From positions 186,001 through 250,000 of the forward strand of contig BSYQ01000009.1 of assembly GCA_030272585.1 (NCBI GenBank): a DNA stretch of 64,000 nt. The letters are read 5' to 3'. This DNA is from Bryopsis sp. KO-2023. Its lineage: Eukaryota > Chlorophyta > Ulvophyceae > Bryopsidales > Bryopsidaceae. The notes beneath the pieces were generated by a model, which made no database searches, was not told the origin of the DNA, and worked only from the letters and a program-made list of their open reading frames with translations. Position 1 is the first letter of the stretch, and each line of letters opens with the position of its first letter. This document shows positions 9,768 to 22,394 of the stretch, in pieces. Made by a program: the position numbers and the translations under genes.

Positions 9768-12702
9768 ATGATCCCTCAATCGTTCACCATGCGTCTGCGA
9801 AGTTGGTATTGTCTGGCGGGCGCCACGATTTCTTTAGGATGGCTCATCTCTGCGTCGGATGAACATAGAGCGAATGCCCGAGAATTTGCTGGCAGTTTAC
9901 CGCGTGGATGGCGGGCCTTTGTGTGGGCGCTTAATGCTGGAAGGGATTATTACAGTTTGCAGGATTTCCCCCAGAATGTGAATGCATCGCTCGTCCATGG
10001 TGTGCATGAGACATGGGCCGATCGACTCTTGGATTTGTGCCTGGAAAACAAGGGAGTGTATGTCAAGGTGAAAGAAAATTGAAATCACAATTCACAGAAG
10101 AATCGATGCATGATGCTTTCTTCATTTTAAATTGCTCTGAGGTAATTTGGTAGGATGATATCTACCCTCAAACAACCTCAATTGTTTCTTTAATGTGTGG
10201 ATTTTTTACTAGGCCGGACAGCTTCTATCAACGATAGGGGCGGTGCCTTACGAGTACAGAGAGAGATTGTCGAAGCTGCATGACCAGTGCAATCCAAAAC
10301 CTTTCTCGATTGTGTCGAAAGTGATCGAACAAGAATTGGGGATGCCTTGGACGTCTGTGTTTGACCAGTTGGAGTCACAACCGACTGCAGCAGCATCAGT
10401 TGCCCAGGTGACAAATATTGAAAAAGAAGAGGAGGAGAACAGCAACTTTTCACCTGTTTATTTTTTTTGAGCAATTTCTGTTGGTCCTTGATTCCCAGTG
10501 GAAGCTCCGTTTTAGTGCAAAGAGTCGAAGCAATCAGATTTCTGGAACACTAGAATCTGGTATAGAATTAAAGAAACAATGACAAACCCAAGTGGTGTTA
10601 TCAAGTATGCTACAAATATGGAGCAACATCCTTCCAAGTACCTCAATTTGCTTCTGCACTCTTTTCCAGTTATTTGTGTGGGCGGGGTTCGTTACATAGG
10701 TTCATCAGGGCTATTTGAAGACTGGGGAAAAAGTGGCTGTGAAAGTCCAGTACCCAGGACTGGAGTCAGCCATGGCCGCAGATCTTTCCTTCCTGAGTTT
10801 CTTCTCAAGGCTAGCAGCGTGGTTTTTCCCCTCTTATGAATTGGGCTGGGTGTTCGATGAACTCAAAGTCAGACTAGGAAAAGAGATGGATTTCACTTTG
10901 GAGGCTGTAAATGCTGAAGCCCTGGCCGTTAAACTAAAACACAGAACCGATGTGAGGTAAGCCAAATACAGTTTTTTTGGCCATGTCCCTCATTTTGTCA
11001 GTGAAAGTGAACCCTTGATAAAGACCATTCAAAACAAGACGGGGAGGAATTTCGACCATTCTTTTGAATTGACAAAAGAGAAGACTTGTTGTGCAATCTA
11101 ATTGTGTGAATGCATAGGTGTTGTTTTTCTCAGGGTTCCTCGAATGCACAACAAACACTGTACCTCGAAAATGCTGATAATGGAGTGGATAGACGGATGC
11201 AAGTTACTGGACAAAAATTGTATTGTGCAGGAGGGCATGAATCCTAGGAGTGTCGCTTTGAAGCTGCTGGATGTTTTCTCTGAAATGACACTGGTCCATG
11301 GATTCATCCATGGGGATCCACATCCAGGCAACGTTTTGGTGGTTCCCATCAAACTATGGTGAGGAATGCTTTTTTTTTGGCTGACTTCAATAAATTCCTT
11401 TCAAAGGATCCAATTAGTACTAGGGATGGTGGCAATTCTACCTCGGGCGAAAGTTTGAGAACTTATCATTGCCCCTTGCTGGCTCAATACTCCGTCAAGG
11501 AGGATTGTTTGGAAACCCGTGTGAGAGTCTCAATTACCAGGAATTTGAAAAGTGTGAGAATTCTTTTGGGGGGCAGGGACGGGCCATTCTTTTCTTCCTT
11601 AGTGAAGAATATCTGGAGGATATTCAGTCTGAAATGGTGGCAGCCCTTTGAAATTGTTCTGTTGGATCATGGTCGATATTTGGAAGTGGAAACCGAAACC
11701 CGCATCCAGTATTGCACCCTGTGGGCACACTTGATCAGAGGTGACACTGACTCAGCTGTGGAAACTGCAAGGAAGCTGTGCCACACCAGTGTCGGTGGGG
11801 AGCTCTTGCCAAGAATACTGCAAAGAAGAATGACAAGGTATGTAATGTGTGTGGGTCTAAGCCAAAATGCAGGGGGGGGATTGTTTTCGTTTTTTTATTT
11901 TCTAGATTTGCATTCTTTGTAATTGTACTGTGGACAAAAGGCTCTGATTCTCTTTCCCGGAATATGAATCTATTGTGACATGCAATGCCAGGTTTTGAAA
12001 CGGCCTCGACCAATCGAAAGCATTGTTTTTTTTTTTTTTGATGCACCATTCTGAGGTCGGAACAAAACAGTATGATGGCAGAGGAAATGATTTCTTTATC
12101 TGATTCTCCTTGTGCTTTGTGTGGTGGTGTTTTTGATCCCGACAGAGAAGAGAGAAAGAGCTTGCACAGCGATGCAGGGTTGGATGGGTTTTCGGGTATC
12201 ATCAGTCTATTGCATGGCACCCCACAGCCATTGGTAGACTCTCTGAGGATCACCGGCGTGGTTAGGCATGTTGCATCAAGACTCGCCGACATTCACATGG
12301 ACAGGTATGCTTTCTGAGGCATAATGAAACTCCCCCCTTTCAGTTAATCTTAACAATATACGCAACCAAACATGTGTAAATCGATGAGGTCCAGCTTCTG
12401 TGGTTTTTTAGTAAAGAAATTGAATTAATGAAAAGAAACTCAAAATTTCGTTTCGTCTTGTTTCTAGGGTTTGCATTGAGGGATCCAATGCCTGCGTCGG
12501 ATTGAAACAATCCAGGATTTCAGAAGAATCATTTGTTGGATGGGGCACAGGGTTGCGCATTTTTGTGTTGAAAGCGGGGCTATGGATGAGATCAATAATG
12601 TTCAGTCTTGAGTTATACCGCAACATCAATCGGTGCCTTTATTCTAGAGAATTCGTTACAAAGTCTGTAGATTGCCAGGAAACTTTTAATACCAGTCCAT
12701 GA
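9768..12702 (+). CDS. ABC1/UbiB atypical kinase, ADCK1-like
   Basis: Exons are 9768-10067, 10213-10407, 10700-10956, 11134-11358, 11628-11837, 12146-12304 and 12468-12702: 1581 nt, 526 aa, close to the length of human ADCK1. The ABC1-family signatures are all present. They are the KAGQLLSTIG motif (K-x-G-Q, residues 100-103), the Ala-rich loop AAAS (159-162), the VAVK lysine (K180), the catalytic HGDPHPGN (310-317), and LLDHG with D339 in place of the usual DFG aspartate. Family members act at mitochondrial or plastid membranes in quinone/lipid homeostasis. ADCK1-type proteins are mitochondrial, and the N-terminus here has an Arg-containing hydrophobic segment (residues 9-26) compatible with organelle import. 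A second in-frame ATG at 9789 could be the true start. The intron between 11359 and 11627 was placed by phase. Confidence 0.85.
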
Positions 12703-12976
12703 CATGTGCTTGGACAGCAGGGCTTAGGGGAAAGGTTAACTTGGGTCTACAGGAGGTGGATGCATACCGAATCAGATCAATATTGAGGAATATTGAGATG
12801 CGCGGGCATTCGCTTTGTGAAACTACCCAATTGGTGTGGCTCTCAGTGTCCTGAAATAGGCTAGGAAAAAAAAGTGGGATAGAAAATGTGGGAGGAAGTT
12901 GTTGCACAATACAAAGGGAAGACAGTCTTATCTCAAGAAGAGAGGGAGAAGAAAAAAAAACAATATTTGAAAACGA

Positions 12977-14517
12977 CTATTTTGTGTAGTCTTCTGGAAG
13001 AGAGAAACCAGTAAACGTCTTGGACTCTGTGTACAGTCGGCCTGCAAAACAAACACAGTCATCCTAAATCTCAACATCCTCTTGCACCCATTAACCTTAC
13101 TTTCCAGTATGCTTTTTTTTTACTTCCTCCCCCCCTCCCCAAAAAAAAAAGGGGGAAAAAGAGTTTCCTTGGGCACACCTAGTCCCACTCCCAGAAGTCT
13201 TTTTAACTTTCAGAAAACACCCAAAATTAGCAATTGAAGAAGCATATTCTACTCTAAGGAAAAACTGTATTGGGTGCTTACCAACTCTTGGCATGACGTT
13301 CCACACCAACGTTAGATTGAATTCTTTCCCCCTCAAATTTCTGCCTTGGTCATCGAATGCATATTCTTGTCGCACTCGCTTTGTGATTTTGGCATCCTCC
13401 TGTTGATAGACACCAGTCCAATCAATTAGTCATTTTGTTGGTGAGACTCCATCTGTTTCAATCGATGCTTGCACTCATCAACAAATTATATTTTCGATTT
13501 TCTCGCAATTTTATGGTTGATAATTCTAAGGAACAACTCAAGCTTCCCTTTTCTTTACCGCATTCCACAATGACAAGGAAAAATATCAACACAGAAAAGT
13601 TAGAGCACCTTTTTCAGTATTATCTGGTCCCAGAGTGCGACTTGATTGAGGTGATTCTCTGGAGTTTCGTATTCCGCTTGCAAAAATACAAACAGTTGTT
13701 TCGTGTTCCAAGTGAAGGCATTTCCCAAGTCAACATCCAAGGCCACCCCCAATCGAGCCTGCAACAAAGAAAGAAAATGAAATGTCCCATCAAAAATCTT
13801 CCGCTATGCTCCTTAAGCAGTAAACCTTGACTTTTTTTTCCAAAAACCATAACATCACAGCATCACATCGCACAGGTCTTTTTCAAAAAAGTTTTCTGGC
13901 CGCTTGGAGCAAAAGGATTGACCAGCTGCAAAGTAGTAAAGTGTTTAAAAGTTGATGTCTTTCTTAAAAGGATGTAGAATATTTCTGAAAAAGGCAGGCA
14001 ATGAACATCTAGAGTTCCTGGCGGCAAATTTCAGCTCTATTTAAACCAAGAATTTCTTTTCAGATGGACCCACAGAATTTTTCAATAGCCAGCAATGAAA
14101 ACAGTCCAGACTAACCTCGTCGTTCCCTTTGACGTTTTTTTTCAGGAAGTCCATTTTGGAGATCTCGACCTTGGCTTGGACGTCAGCGACATGAAAAAGA
14201 TCTGCGACACGAAACACCTGATCGCTACAGCTTCGCACCAAACTTTCGTAATTCTATCACAGATATCACAGCTTCCTTCAATGACTTTTTGTTTCTGAAA
14301 CCAATCCAACCGCCAGGCGGATTCTAGACGTCAGTGGCAATCTGATCAGCGTCCAAAAAACCGACTTGGTACTTCACACAATGGAGGAAAAAACGGATAG
14401 GGAAGCGCCTACTCGTTTGATCTGCATACCTGTAACCGAAGCGGCGATGCAAATACAAGCCAGAACGGTTCCCGCAAACGTCGCCAGAGCATTCGTTCGA
14501 TACCAAAAAGAGTGCAT
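12977..14517 (-). CDS. SPCS3: Signal peptidase complex subunit 3 (SPC22/23)
   Basis: Exons are 14517-14430, 14201-14116, 13758-13609, 13399-13282 and 13041-12977: 507 nt, 168 aa (human SPCS3 has 180). The N-terminus MHSFWYRTNALATFAGT leads into one transmembrane segment (residues about 9-27), as in the family. The lumenal part has the conserved blocks FTWNTKQLFVFLQAEYET, NQVALWD, and NLTLVWNVMP near the C-terminus. The subunit belongs to the ER signal peptidase complex, a single-pass membrane protein with a lumenal domain that supports the catalytic subunit. The gene ends tail-to-tail with the ABC1 kinase gene (274 bp apart) and starts head-to-head with a BTB gene. No defect was seen. Confidence 0.92.
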
Positions 14518-14710
14518 TGGAAAACTGCACTATGAAGGTGGCGCGTCCCCTTTCCTTTTTCGCAGAACAAATATTCCAAAGCAAAAACCGGCCGAGAAAA
14601 AAACAACACCAAACCTTCGCGGAAACGGACGGGCAGGCAAAAAAAGGAGAGCGACGTTGACGTCACACTTACTCATCAAGTACTATTACTAAACATTGGG
14701 CTGTTCTAAA
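14518..14710. promoter_or_regulatory. Short bidirectional promoter (SPCS3 / BTB gene)
   Basis: Only 193 bp separate the divergent start codons at 14517 (minus) and 14711 (plus). A TGACGTCA palindrome (CRE/bZIP-type core) is present at about 14659-14666. The layout and the motif support a shared compact promoter; binding is inferred. Confidence 0.5.
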
Positions 14711-16459
14711 ATGGAACGAAAGAGAGGGGATCCCAGCGACGACTTTCTCCCTGTGCAGAAACATACAAATCAAGCGGGGACACCATACTTCACGCGAGGC
14801 CTCGTGAAACCTTGCTCGGTCTCCGCTGCCAGAAAAGGAATGCGAAACCGCCGTTCGATTCAAAAAATGAAATATTTTTATGAAACTCCCCATGCCGTCC
14901 AAACCAGCGACGTGGCGCTCGAAGCCGGTGGAACGCGGTTCCCTGTCCACTCTCAGATTCTCACGTTTCAATCTCGGGTGCTGGGCTCGATGCTGTCGGA
15001 ACTGGGTGAGGGCGCTGCCGACGGCGATCGAGTCCTGCACTTGAGCGAAAGCGCTGAAGAGGTCGAACTGATGCTTATGCAGATTTATGGGGTCACGCTG
15101 CAAAAGAAAAACGAAGTTCGAAGGGTAAGCTGTTGGCGGCGAGTATGAATAAGACGTCAAGATCAAAGTCGTCAGAGAAAATCCTGCAGTTCGTTTGCAT
15201 ATTTTGGTCAGCTTTTTCCCTGGAGCTCTTGAGTGGTTGAAATTCTGAATTAAAACTACACAGGTCAATTACATAGAAATTTAAGGTCGAAAATATCCTG
15301 TGGATATCCTGTGGGTTTTAAGTGGATATCATCCAGAAATACCTTATACTTTATTACTGCGATTGAAAAAAGAAAAACGGCTTACTGAGTTTTGTCGCTC
15401 TCTCAGAGAGGAGTTACTTCATCGAATGATTTTGCAGTCGAGAAAATGCAGACTCCTGCTCGAGATGGTTATGTTGAGAAGCTATGTTACCTACAGGGAT
15501 TGTTTTTTTGTTTTGTGTTTCCAGATTGATATTGCTTTTGTCTTGATATTGTTGGCGGATAAATATGAAATCCCAGCCCTGTTCAAGAACTGCAATAAAG
15601 TTTTGGTGGCGGAGGCAGGGAATATGCACTTGGGGGGCATCCATGCACCAGGGGCCGATGTTAAAGTAGTATCTAAGCCTATAGAGGTGGGTTGTTTTCC
15701 AAAGTCCTTCATCTAAATGACTGACTTGCAATTGTTTTGTTTTTACTTGAGTTTGGCCCCTCTTGAAACACCTGGGATTTGGAGAAAAAAACTGTAGTGT
15801 ACGTTGGGAAAATGATTCCACATCAGGTTGTTCGATCGGAAAAGGCATTTGTACTAGTCATTGAGTGCAGGGAGCCATTCTAAAATCTAGAGTGTTTCCA
15901 TAAGCTCCAATCATCGCTAATTGAAACTCATTGTAGTTTCATAGACAGTTGAAAATTTTTTTTATGACCATTGATGAGGTCTGTTTGTGGAATTTGATTT
16001 ATATTCAAGTGTTTTCTGCACCGAAATTTTTCGAGGCTGGCTTCATGGAATCGAGATGCAGTGGTTTGGCGTCCTGTTGAAGAGCCTTAGTCACACATTA
16101 GTATATATTCAAGTTGTTGGAAAAAAAACTAGGAGAGGTGTGTTTGTTTGTACGTACAGGAGAAGATGATGTGGGATATCGCGAAGTGGCTGGTTGCAAC
16201 AAAGCGTGTAGATATGCAAGTTTTGAACAAAAAATTAAAGAATGTTTTGATGAAAATTCTGCTGAAGGCCAGCGAACATAAGCAAGACGGCAAGTTCCCT
16301 GAGTTGGACAAATGTCGGGAATGCTTAGTTGCGCAGGGAGGATTAACTGTTGACTCGTTAATCGATGTTTTTTTTGCCTTTATTAAATGGCCTCAGTGTC
16401 AAGGGGTGATGCAAGACTACGGTACCTTCGAAAAAATTCTTAATGGGGATTCGGGATGA
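14711..16459 (+). CDS. BTB/POZ domain protein
   Basis: Exons are 14711-15124, 15525-15686 and 16160-16459: 876 nt, 291 aa, all joined in phase 0. Residues about 55-190 carry a BTB/POZ fold. They include the typical start TSDVALEAGGTRFPVHSQIL, a hydrophobic helix with FQSRVLGSMLSE, LMLMQIYG, and the later helix FVLILLADKYEIPALFKNC. The C-terminal exon is helical and Lys-rich, with no recognised second domain. BTB proteins dimerise and often act as substrate adaptors of CUL3 ubiquitin ligases; that role here is inferred from the family. ATG 14873 is an alternative start that would remove 54 residues of basic N-terminus. Confidence 0.75.
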
Positions 16460-16905
16460 GAAACGTATTCATTTAGAAGGAGGAAAAGAAGAATCAACCA
16501 CACAGCATCGAATCAGGCAGGGAGTGGCAGTGGTGCATAGTCAGCATTGAATTTATAGAATCAAACGTTTATTAGGGTTAAAAATCAGAACTATCTTTGG
16601 CTCTTGTCAGAAAATGTCTTATTTCACCACAGTTCATTGATGTATCGCAAAGCACAGAAAAAGAATGGAATTGATGAAGACACCCCTCAACCCCCCAGAA
16701 AACACACTTGAGTGGAGAACAAGACAACATCCAAACCACCAGTGTGTCGGAAGTCAGCCATGCCTGCCTCCACAGAAACATCGGCTCCTTGGTGGGATCT
16801 GTACAGCGGTGCCATCAGAGAAGCGCGCGTGTCACAAGGTTCCTGGGGGAGGGGGGTCTTATACGGACGAGTAGTCTTGGCAGGTTTCCGCCCAGGGAAT
16901 CGATC
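16460..16905. promoter_or_regulatory. Intergenic, upstream of NAR2-like gene
   Basis: The 446 bp hold the 3' end of the BTB transcript and the promoter of the next plus-strand gene. No coding exon or repeat was recognised. Confidence 0.35.
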
Positions 16906-18479
16906 ATGGTCTCACTCCATTCTGTGGTTTGCCTGACTGTTGCGACTGTCTTGGTCCACCAGGCATCACTCGTAGCTGGCTACGCCAATAGTAAGTATTC
17001 CACATGTGCTGCAGCGCTTGAAAAAGGTTTTAGCCCTAGGCCCCATTCTTCAAACAAAATCGGAATACAGGCGGCGCCGCCTTCGATCGCTTTTCGACGG
17101 ATTGAGTTTTGTTGGCCAATCCCAAGGAAGAGTCTCGGTCGTTGGAGGCGTCGGTAACTGTTCACTGATGCTTTTATTGGTTGCTAGCCTACAGCGGGCT
17201 GGTGGCGGGCGGCCATGTTATTCCGTTAGATATCGAACTTTACTACACCAGCGACAACCGCCCGAATCGAACTCCATACAATCATGGCATGCAATGCCTG
17301 GTGGATAATCCCAGATGCCAGAAACCTGTGTTCATGCAAGAAACGGGGTCCGTTTTGATCGTGGGCTTCAAGCTGCCAACTGGAAATCTGACAAACGTTG
17401 TGAGGAAATATAAGGGTGTGGAACTGGGCAGCCCAACCACCATGACATTGAAAATGTGCTATTCTGCGGGATCCACGTCTGACAGGAAATGGAGGAAAGC
17501 CAATGATAAAATCAGTGTACGTCAGACATCCGAGATCTGCATAGGATTCAAACAGGGTGGTGCTGCACTGACCTCGAATACCATTATACAAACAAGGATT
17601 TTAAATTTTGTTACATCCATCGGTATTTCCATCCAAAGAGATGTAATGCAGTTTATTGAATAGATTAAATCATCAGCCAGAGCGATCACACAAACGGCAA
17701 AAAAATCACACTTTTTTTGTAACCGGATTTGGGATTGAAAATATTCATGTGTGTTTTATGTGGAAATACAGAAAGACAAAAGGTGCGGCATCGATATTGC
17801 TGAGGGCATTGATTTGGCAATGCACACTGGTTTCAGTCTCATCAACTACACATTGCCCTCCGACACCCCCAAGGCGAGATTCTTCATCACTGCGTTCTTG
17901 AAGGTGAGCTGAAACTGCCCCTCCTATTTGTCTCAATCGAAAGGGCTAAAATCCTGGATAAGCTGAACAACATCGAACACGTAAAAATCACACTGCTCAA
18001 TTAATCTTCAGGATGGCAGCAAGAAACTTCAACGATGTTCCGCTGCTGCTCAGAAATGGGCGACAGTTTTTGTTTCTGTTAAGGTTTTGGAACAAATGCC
18101 GATGTGGCCAGAATGTCTCTGTGCATTTATTCTCTGAGTTTGGGGGTTCCTACATTGTTTACGGTTGTTTTGTTCGGTTCAGTGCCCCGTTGGCGGTTAT
18201 TCCAATAGGACCCAAACATGTGGTCTGGACACGACCGGGGGTTTGGATGCTCTTGTCACTAAGGAGGCCGTCATGAATAAGATGGGAATATCTGGCACTG
18301 TGGAAGCAGTGGATGCCAAAATGAAGCTCAAAACCAGCAAAATTATCTATTTCAAAACAATGTCGTCCCATCATCAACCTGCCCTTTTGGTTGGTGGCGT
18401 GATTGGGTTTTCCATCTTCTCCGTGGCTTTGCTGGCTTTCTTTTTGGTCTATGAACATGTTTTGCGAAAAAAGAAATGA
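16906..18479 (+). CDS. NAR2/NRT3-like nitrate transporter partner protein
   Basis: Exons are 16906-16990, 17188-17516, 17772-17903 and 18183-18479: 843 nt, 280 aa. Residues 1-25 form a signal peptide. The extracytoplasmic part has the family's beta-sandwich signature LKMCYSAGSTSDRKWRKAND, comparable to LCYAP-x(5)-R-x-WRK in plant NAR2, followed by a conserved K-x-K-x-C block, here KDKRCG. Residues about 250-272 form one C-terminal transmembrane helix followed by a basic tail, again as in NAR2. In algae and plants NAR2 pairs with NRT2 high-affinity nitrate transporters at the plasma membrane and is needed for their activity. No NRT2 gene is in the window. The protein is longer than land-plant NAR2 (about 200 aa) because of an extra Cys-containing segment before the helix. 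Exon 2 ends at a GTACGT donor chosen by phase. Confidence 0.75.
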
Positions 18480-19549
18480 GCAGGGGGAAAGGGGGGGTTG
18501 ATAATTTTGAGAAATCTAGCAATAATAATGAAGGAAGTTCGTTTTTCAGTGAGGACACCAAAATGAAAAAAAAGGAATCGTCTCCAGATGGATTTTTACC
18601 TTCGATGTATTCTTGTTGTTTTCCTTGAAAGCCGATCGTTTCGCTTTGCTTGGCCGATAAAATTTTGTTTTCTCCCTTTTTATTGAGACAAGAGGGTTTT
18701 TTTAGCGTTGTTGATTGTGTGAACGTCATGTTTTGGAATGATCTTTGATCAATAGCTGTGCTGTTGTTTTTTTGTCTCTGTGTAAAACCACAGGGCATTG
18801 TGGTGAGCCTTTCACAATACGGTTTGCAAAGAAAAACTGTGTTTTCATGTGATGCTTGAAAAACAATGAGAAGAGAAAAGAAAAGGATGTTGAAGACTCG
18901 GGAAATATATATTTTGTTTAGAGAAGAAGGATCCCTCACTGCTACTCAAGAATTCAAATTGCTATCACTTTCTTTTCTTCATTACACTTTTCGAGTAGAA
19001 TGTGAAGGCAGTTTTCTATTGCCATTTTTCTTCCTGGGCGGTTGCTTGGAAAGCACAGATGCTTTTCTTCTGTCTTCAAAAAGATTTGTATTTGAGTCTT
19101 GGGAAAACTCTGCAATTGTGTGTTGATTCGTTTTGGGCTACTGTAATTCCCAATCCCGTGGACCTGATGCTCTTTCTTGACATCATTTGCTGATGTATGA
19201 ATAACTATTTGAGCAGCTGAAATCATAGAGATGTTGTTACCCAGTGGACTCTTTTTTTGGGGCTGCTAACTCCGCAGACATCAGACCAGAGGGATGTGCA
19301 AAAAAGATATTGTGTACCTGGTTCATGTATTCTCCTACTACTCCAAGTTCAGGGGCTGACAAGGTGTTGAACAACAAAATCCACCAAGGGCAACTGGCCA
19401 GGAAAACATGGACGCAACTGCATGCTGTTAAACAAATCATCACGCGTTCCAGGTCATTATTGACTGTTCAAAAAGAAAAAACACATTAAGAGCTGCTCAC
19501 GATAGCGTTCTTCCCATTGATCCGTTTCGCTCAGTTGGTCGTTTTCCCG
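18480..19549. other. Gene-free interval
   Basis: About 1.07 kb between the NAR2-like gene and the Tls1-like gene. It is AT-rich with several T runs. No exon with good splice signals was found; it presumably holds the 3' UTR and the next promoter. Confidence 0.4.
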
Positions 19550-21544
19550 ATGCCCAGAAATCGCAACCTCCGAAAACGCGTGCGAGTGGAGGATGCGAAC
19601 GAGAGCGACGAGGAGCCGGCAGCTGCCGTCAGGTTGGGAGACTGAGTTTGTTCTTTTTGTGGAATGTCGTTTCTTTTGCCACTGGAGAACTATTTTTTTT
19701 TTTTCCATCTCCACTCAAGCTCTGACATTCTTGATTCGCAATCCTTCATGCAGTGAACGGTTGAAAGACACTCGATTGCTGCAGAAAAAGAGGAAGCTCT
19801 ATTCGGTGAGCAGGGCAAAAAAATATGATTCTTATTCATCATACTGGATATTGACTTGCATCAGAGCCTTTCAAGAAACGCACAGTGGAACCCAAACCAC
19901 ATCTCTTGGTTAAATTCAACACTAAGTTGCTCGAAAAAATCTACATATATCAAAAGTGAGAGCAGGAGATAGAAATATGTGGACTCTGAATATACTCTGA
20001 TTAATTATACAACTGAACTATTTGACCAGTGTTGAAACATCCAGACTGAGTTTTGTTCCTCACTGTTGGCCAATAGAGGAGTGACTGTTGGATTCTTTGC
20101 TTGCGTCCACACCATTGAGCTTTCTAGTTTTAAAAACTCGTTCTTTGATAACAAGGGCTGGTCTTTCTGCTGATGATTCCTTGTCGTGTAGGGTGTGGAT
20201 GCTGCATTGCTTGGGAGTTTGGATAAACCAAGAGATCGAGGGCTGGTATGCATACCCATTATTGATATTGATATTCCAAGCACATCATTATCAAACATTA
20301 GCCCAATCAAAACGCGAATCCGAGATTTGGGCATTGGACGTAGTTTGAAGGTGGTGTTCAACTGCTTTTGATTATAAATCGGCTATCGTTGTTGAATAGG
20401 GAGGAGGAGGTAGCAGCGAAGAGGAGGATGAGGAGCCTGAGATTTTGGATTCATATGTAAAAGCCAAGTCCCTGCGTGCTACTGGGGAAAGTGAGCACAT
20501 GTAAGCTAGCATGCCATCAGCAAGCAACACTGATAAGTTTTGCTTTCAATCTCTGATTTTTTTTTCACAGCTTTACCAACCAGGGCAGATAATGGAACTG
20601 TGTCAAGCACCACATTTTGAACTGCATTTCGTTGGAGGAGATCGCAATCATTGACAACTGTTTTTCTTTCGACCTCTTTTCCCTCCTTCACACAGCGGAG
20701 GGAGTACATTAGGGCTCCATGTTCGATAGAATGTCTGGAAAATAGAATACTGCAGATTCAAGATTTCTCAGCGAGTCTGTGGCATGGTCTATTTCAGGAA
20801 TCGATATGTGGAGAACCAAATGATTGCTCATCTTGGAAAGAATGCAAGCGGAGTGGAGCAAGAGTTTGATTCTATTGCTGATGCCGAGCGGAGGGACGAT
20901 GAACTTTACCAGATTCCAGAAAGCCTCAAGGTGACCAGCACATATGTCTGACACACTGACCGATTTGATTTCTCACAGGTGTTGTGGGTTTATCAAGCGA
21001 TAGAATAATTGCTGACTGAAGTTGCTGTGATTCTGTGCGTAGTCGGGTGGCACTCCAAATGTAACAATTCCAGGATTGATGACTGGCATAACGGAGGTCC
21101 AGTTGCCGATGGATGTGAGACTGAAAAATATTGAGGATACGGAAGCTGCCAAGAAGCTGCTGCTCGATGCTGCTGGTGGAGAATGGTAAGTGGACAATCA
21201 CGGAAACTCAACTAATTTAAGCTCATTTCTTTTCCTTGCTTCTTTTATTTTGGAAGTATCCAAATGAGTGATAAGGTCTGGGCTCAAGGGAATTTATATT
21301 ATACTATCTCTCCAATAATGGTGGTTTTGTTTTTCGCAGCCCCCCTGTGATTGAGGAGCCTGAGGAGGAGCTTCCACGAAGTTTCAAGGATACGTTTGAG
21401 CCCAACCGATCCATGTTCGCCCCAGTCTTTGGAAGCCAATTCAAAAAGAAAACCACTTTCAACTGCCCCACGGACGATATCGTTGCCAAGAAATTCATCA
21501 AAGGCCAGAGAGACAGATGGAGGAATCGCAAGAGAAGGGGATGA
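19550..21544 (+). CDS. Tls1/C9orf78 family spliceosome-associated protein
   Basis: Exons are 19550-19632, 19754-19805, 20192-20245, 20400-20500, 20798-20930, 21043-21185 and 21340-21544: 771 nt, 256 aa. The protein starts with a basic stretch (RNLRKRVRVEDANESDEE), as in the family. It continues with ERLKDTRLLQKKRK and GVDAALLG, then an acidic Ser/Glu block, then HMNRYVENQM, matching the family's M-x-x-Y-I/V-E pattern. The most conserved block is GITEVQLPMDVRLKNIEDTE, the counterpart of GIPEVDLGIDAKIKNI in the human protein. The C-terminus is basic and ends RDRWRNRKRRG. Family members (fission yeast Tls1, human C9orf78) act in the nucleus with the Brr2 helicase in splicing. That role here rests on homology. 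Confidence 0.82.
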
Positions 21545-21923
21545 GAAAAAAACAAAGTGTGCCGTTGCTTTGTTGACTCTCTCTTTCTGGATATTCCTTT
21601 TTCCTCATGTTCGGCAGTTCGGCAGTATCGACGCTGGCTTTCTGAATGTTTGTAAAAGAAAATGGCAAATGAAAAAAAGAGGAGGAGGTCATCATTATTT
21701 GCATGTTAAACGAAAAGAGTAAGTAATTCTGTTTGATATTCAATACATTCATGAGAAATTGATTTCACATTTTTGCAGCGTTGATCAAGCCTAACCCAGC
21801 TAATATCCCTCATCACAATGCCAGACATAAACAGCTATATCGGAATGGAACTATCAAGAGGAATACTGCAGAAATTAGCCCCAAAAATCCCTCCCAACAA
21901 AAAACAATACAAGAGAACTTAGG
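21545..21923. other. Convergent 3' ends, no gene
   Basis: The 379 bp lie between tail-to-tail genes and probably hold both 3' UTRs. No RNA gene or repeat was recognised. Confidence 0.4.
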
Positions 21924-22394
21924 CTAAAGCTGCAACTCCATAGGAATGCACCGAATCCCAACTTTTTTGAACTCTGGGGCTGTCTGTACAAAACCCATCT
22001 TTCTGTATATTTCAAATGCAAAGAGAGATGAGTTCAAAGTGATCTTTTCCACGCTAGGGTCGTTTTCTTTGACAATTCTGATGAACTCATTGAACAGCCT
22101 CCTCCCAATTCCTTGGCCGTGAAACTCTTTATCAACAAAAAGCAAGGTCAAATGAGAATTGTCCCTCCCTTCAGCCACACCAACCAGAATCCCATCGGCT
22201 GTTCTGGCAGCCAGCTGGATGTTCCCTTTTGACCTCTCAGCCATGTTTTCCAGCGACATGAAATAATGAAATGAATCCAAACCTTCCTGAGAAATGTCTG
22301 GTCCAACAAACTCATCGAAAACCGAAATGACAAACGATTGAATGGCCTGCTCCTCCCCAGACACTGTGCGCTTGATTGAAATCTCGGCTGGCAT
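21924..22394 (-). CDS. GNAT-family N-acetyltransferase, single coding exon
   Basis: The ORF from ATG 22394 gives 156 aa, the usual size for a stand-alone GNAT domain. The acetyl-CoA-binding motif A is clear: HLTLLFVDKEFHGQGIGRRL at about residues 90-110, with the Q-x-x-G-x-G/A pyrophosphate loop as GQGIGR. Motif B follows with LNSSLFAFEIYRKMGF, where the Tyr is the usual general acid position. The architecture resembles bacterial-type GNATs that acetylate small amines or protein N-termini. The substrate cannot be assigned. An upstream in-frame extension to 22514 exists but is less likely, since a 5' UTR intron could end there. The gene is head-to-head with the pseudouridine synthase gene. Its single exon contrasts with its intron-rich neighbours, and a bacterial-like origin is possible but not shown. 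Confidence 0.85.
   Translation of the reverse strand: MPAEISIKRTVSGEEQAIQSFVISVFDEFVGPDISQEGLDSFHYFMSLENMAERSKGNIQLAARTADGILVGVAEGRDNSHLTLLFVDKEFHGQGIGRRLFNEFIRIVKENDPSVEKITLNSSLFAFEIYRKMGFVQTAPEFKKVGIRCIPMELQL

Noticed and set aside
11339..11360. Donor GTTCCC at 11341 for the kinase intron
   Set aside because: A GTGAGG donor at 11359 joined to the acceptor before 11628 is in phase and has a better consensus.
15300..15716. Extra exon in the BTB gene between 15300 and 15524
   Set aside because: The frame lacks domain similarity, and exons 1 and 2 join directly in phase 0 across it.
18352..18939. Minus-strand 195-codon ORF after the NAR2-like gene
   Set aside because: It is antisense to the last exon and its AT-rich 3' region, with no recognisable motif.
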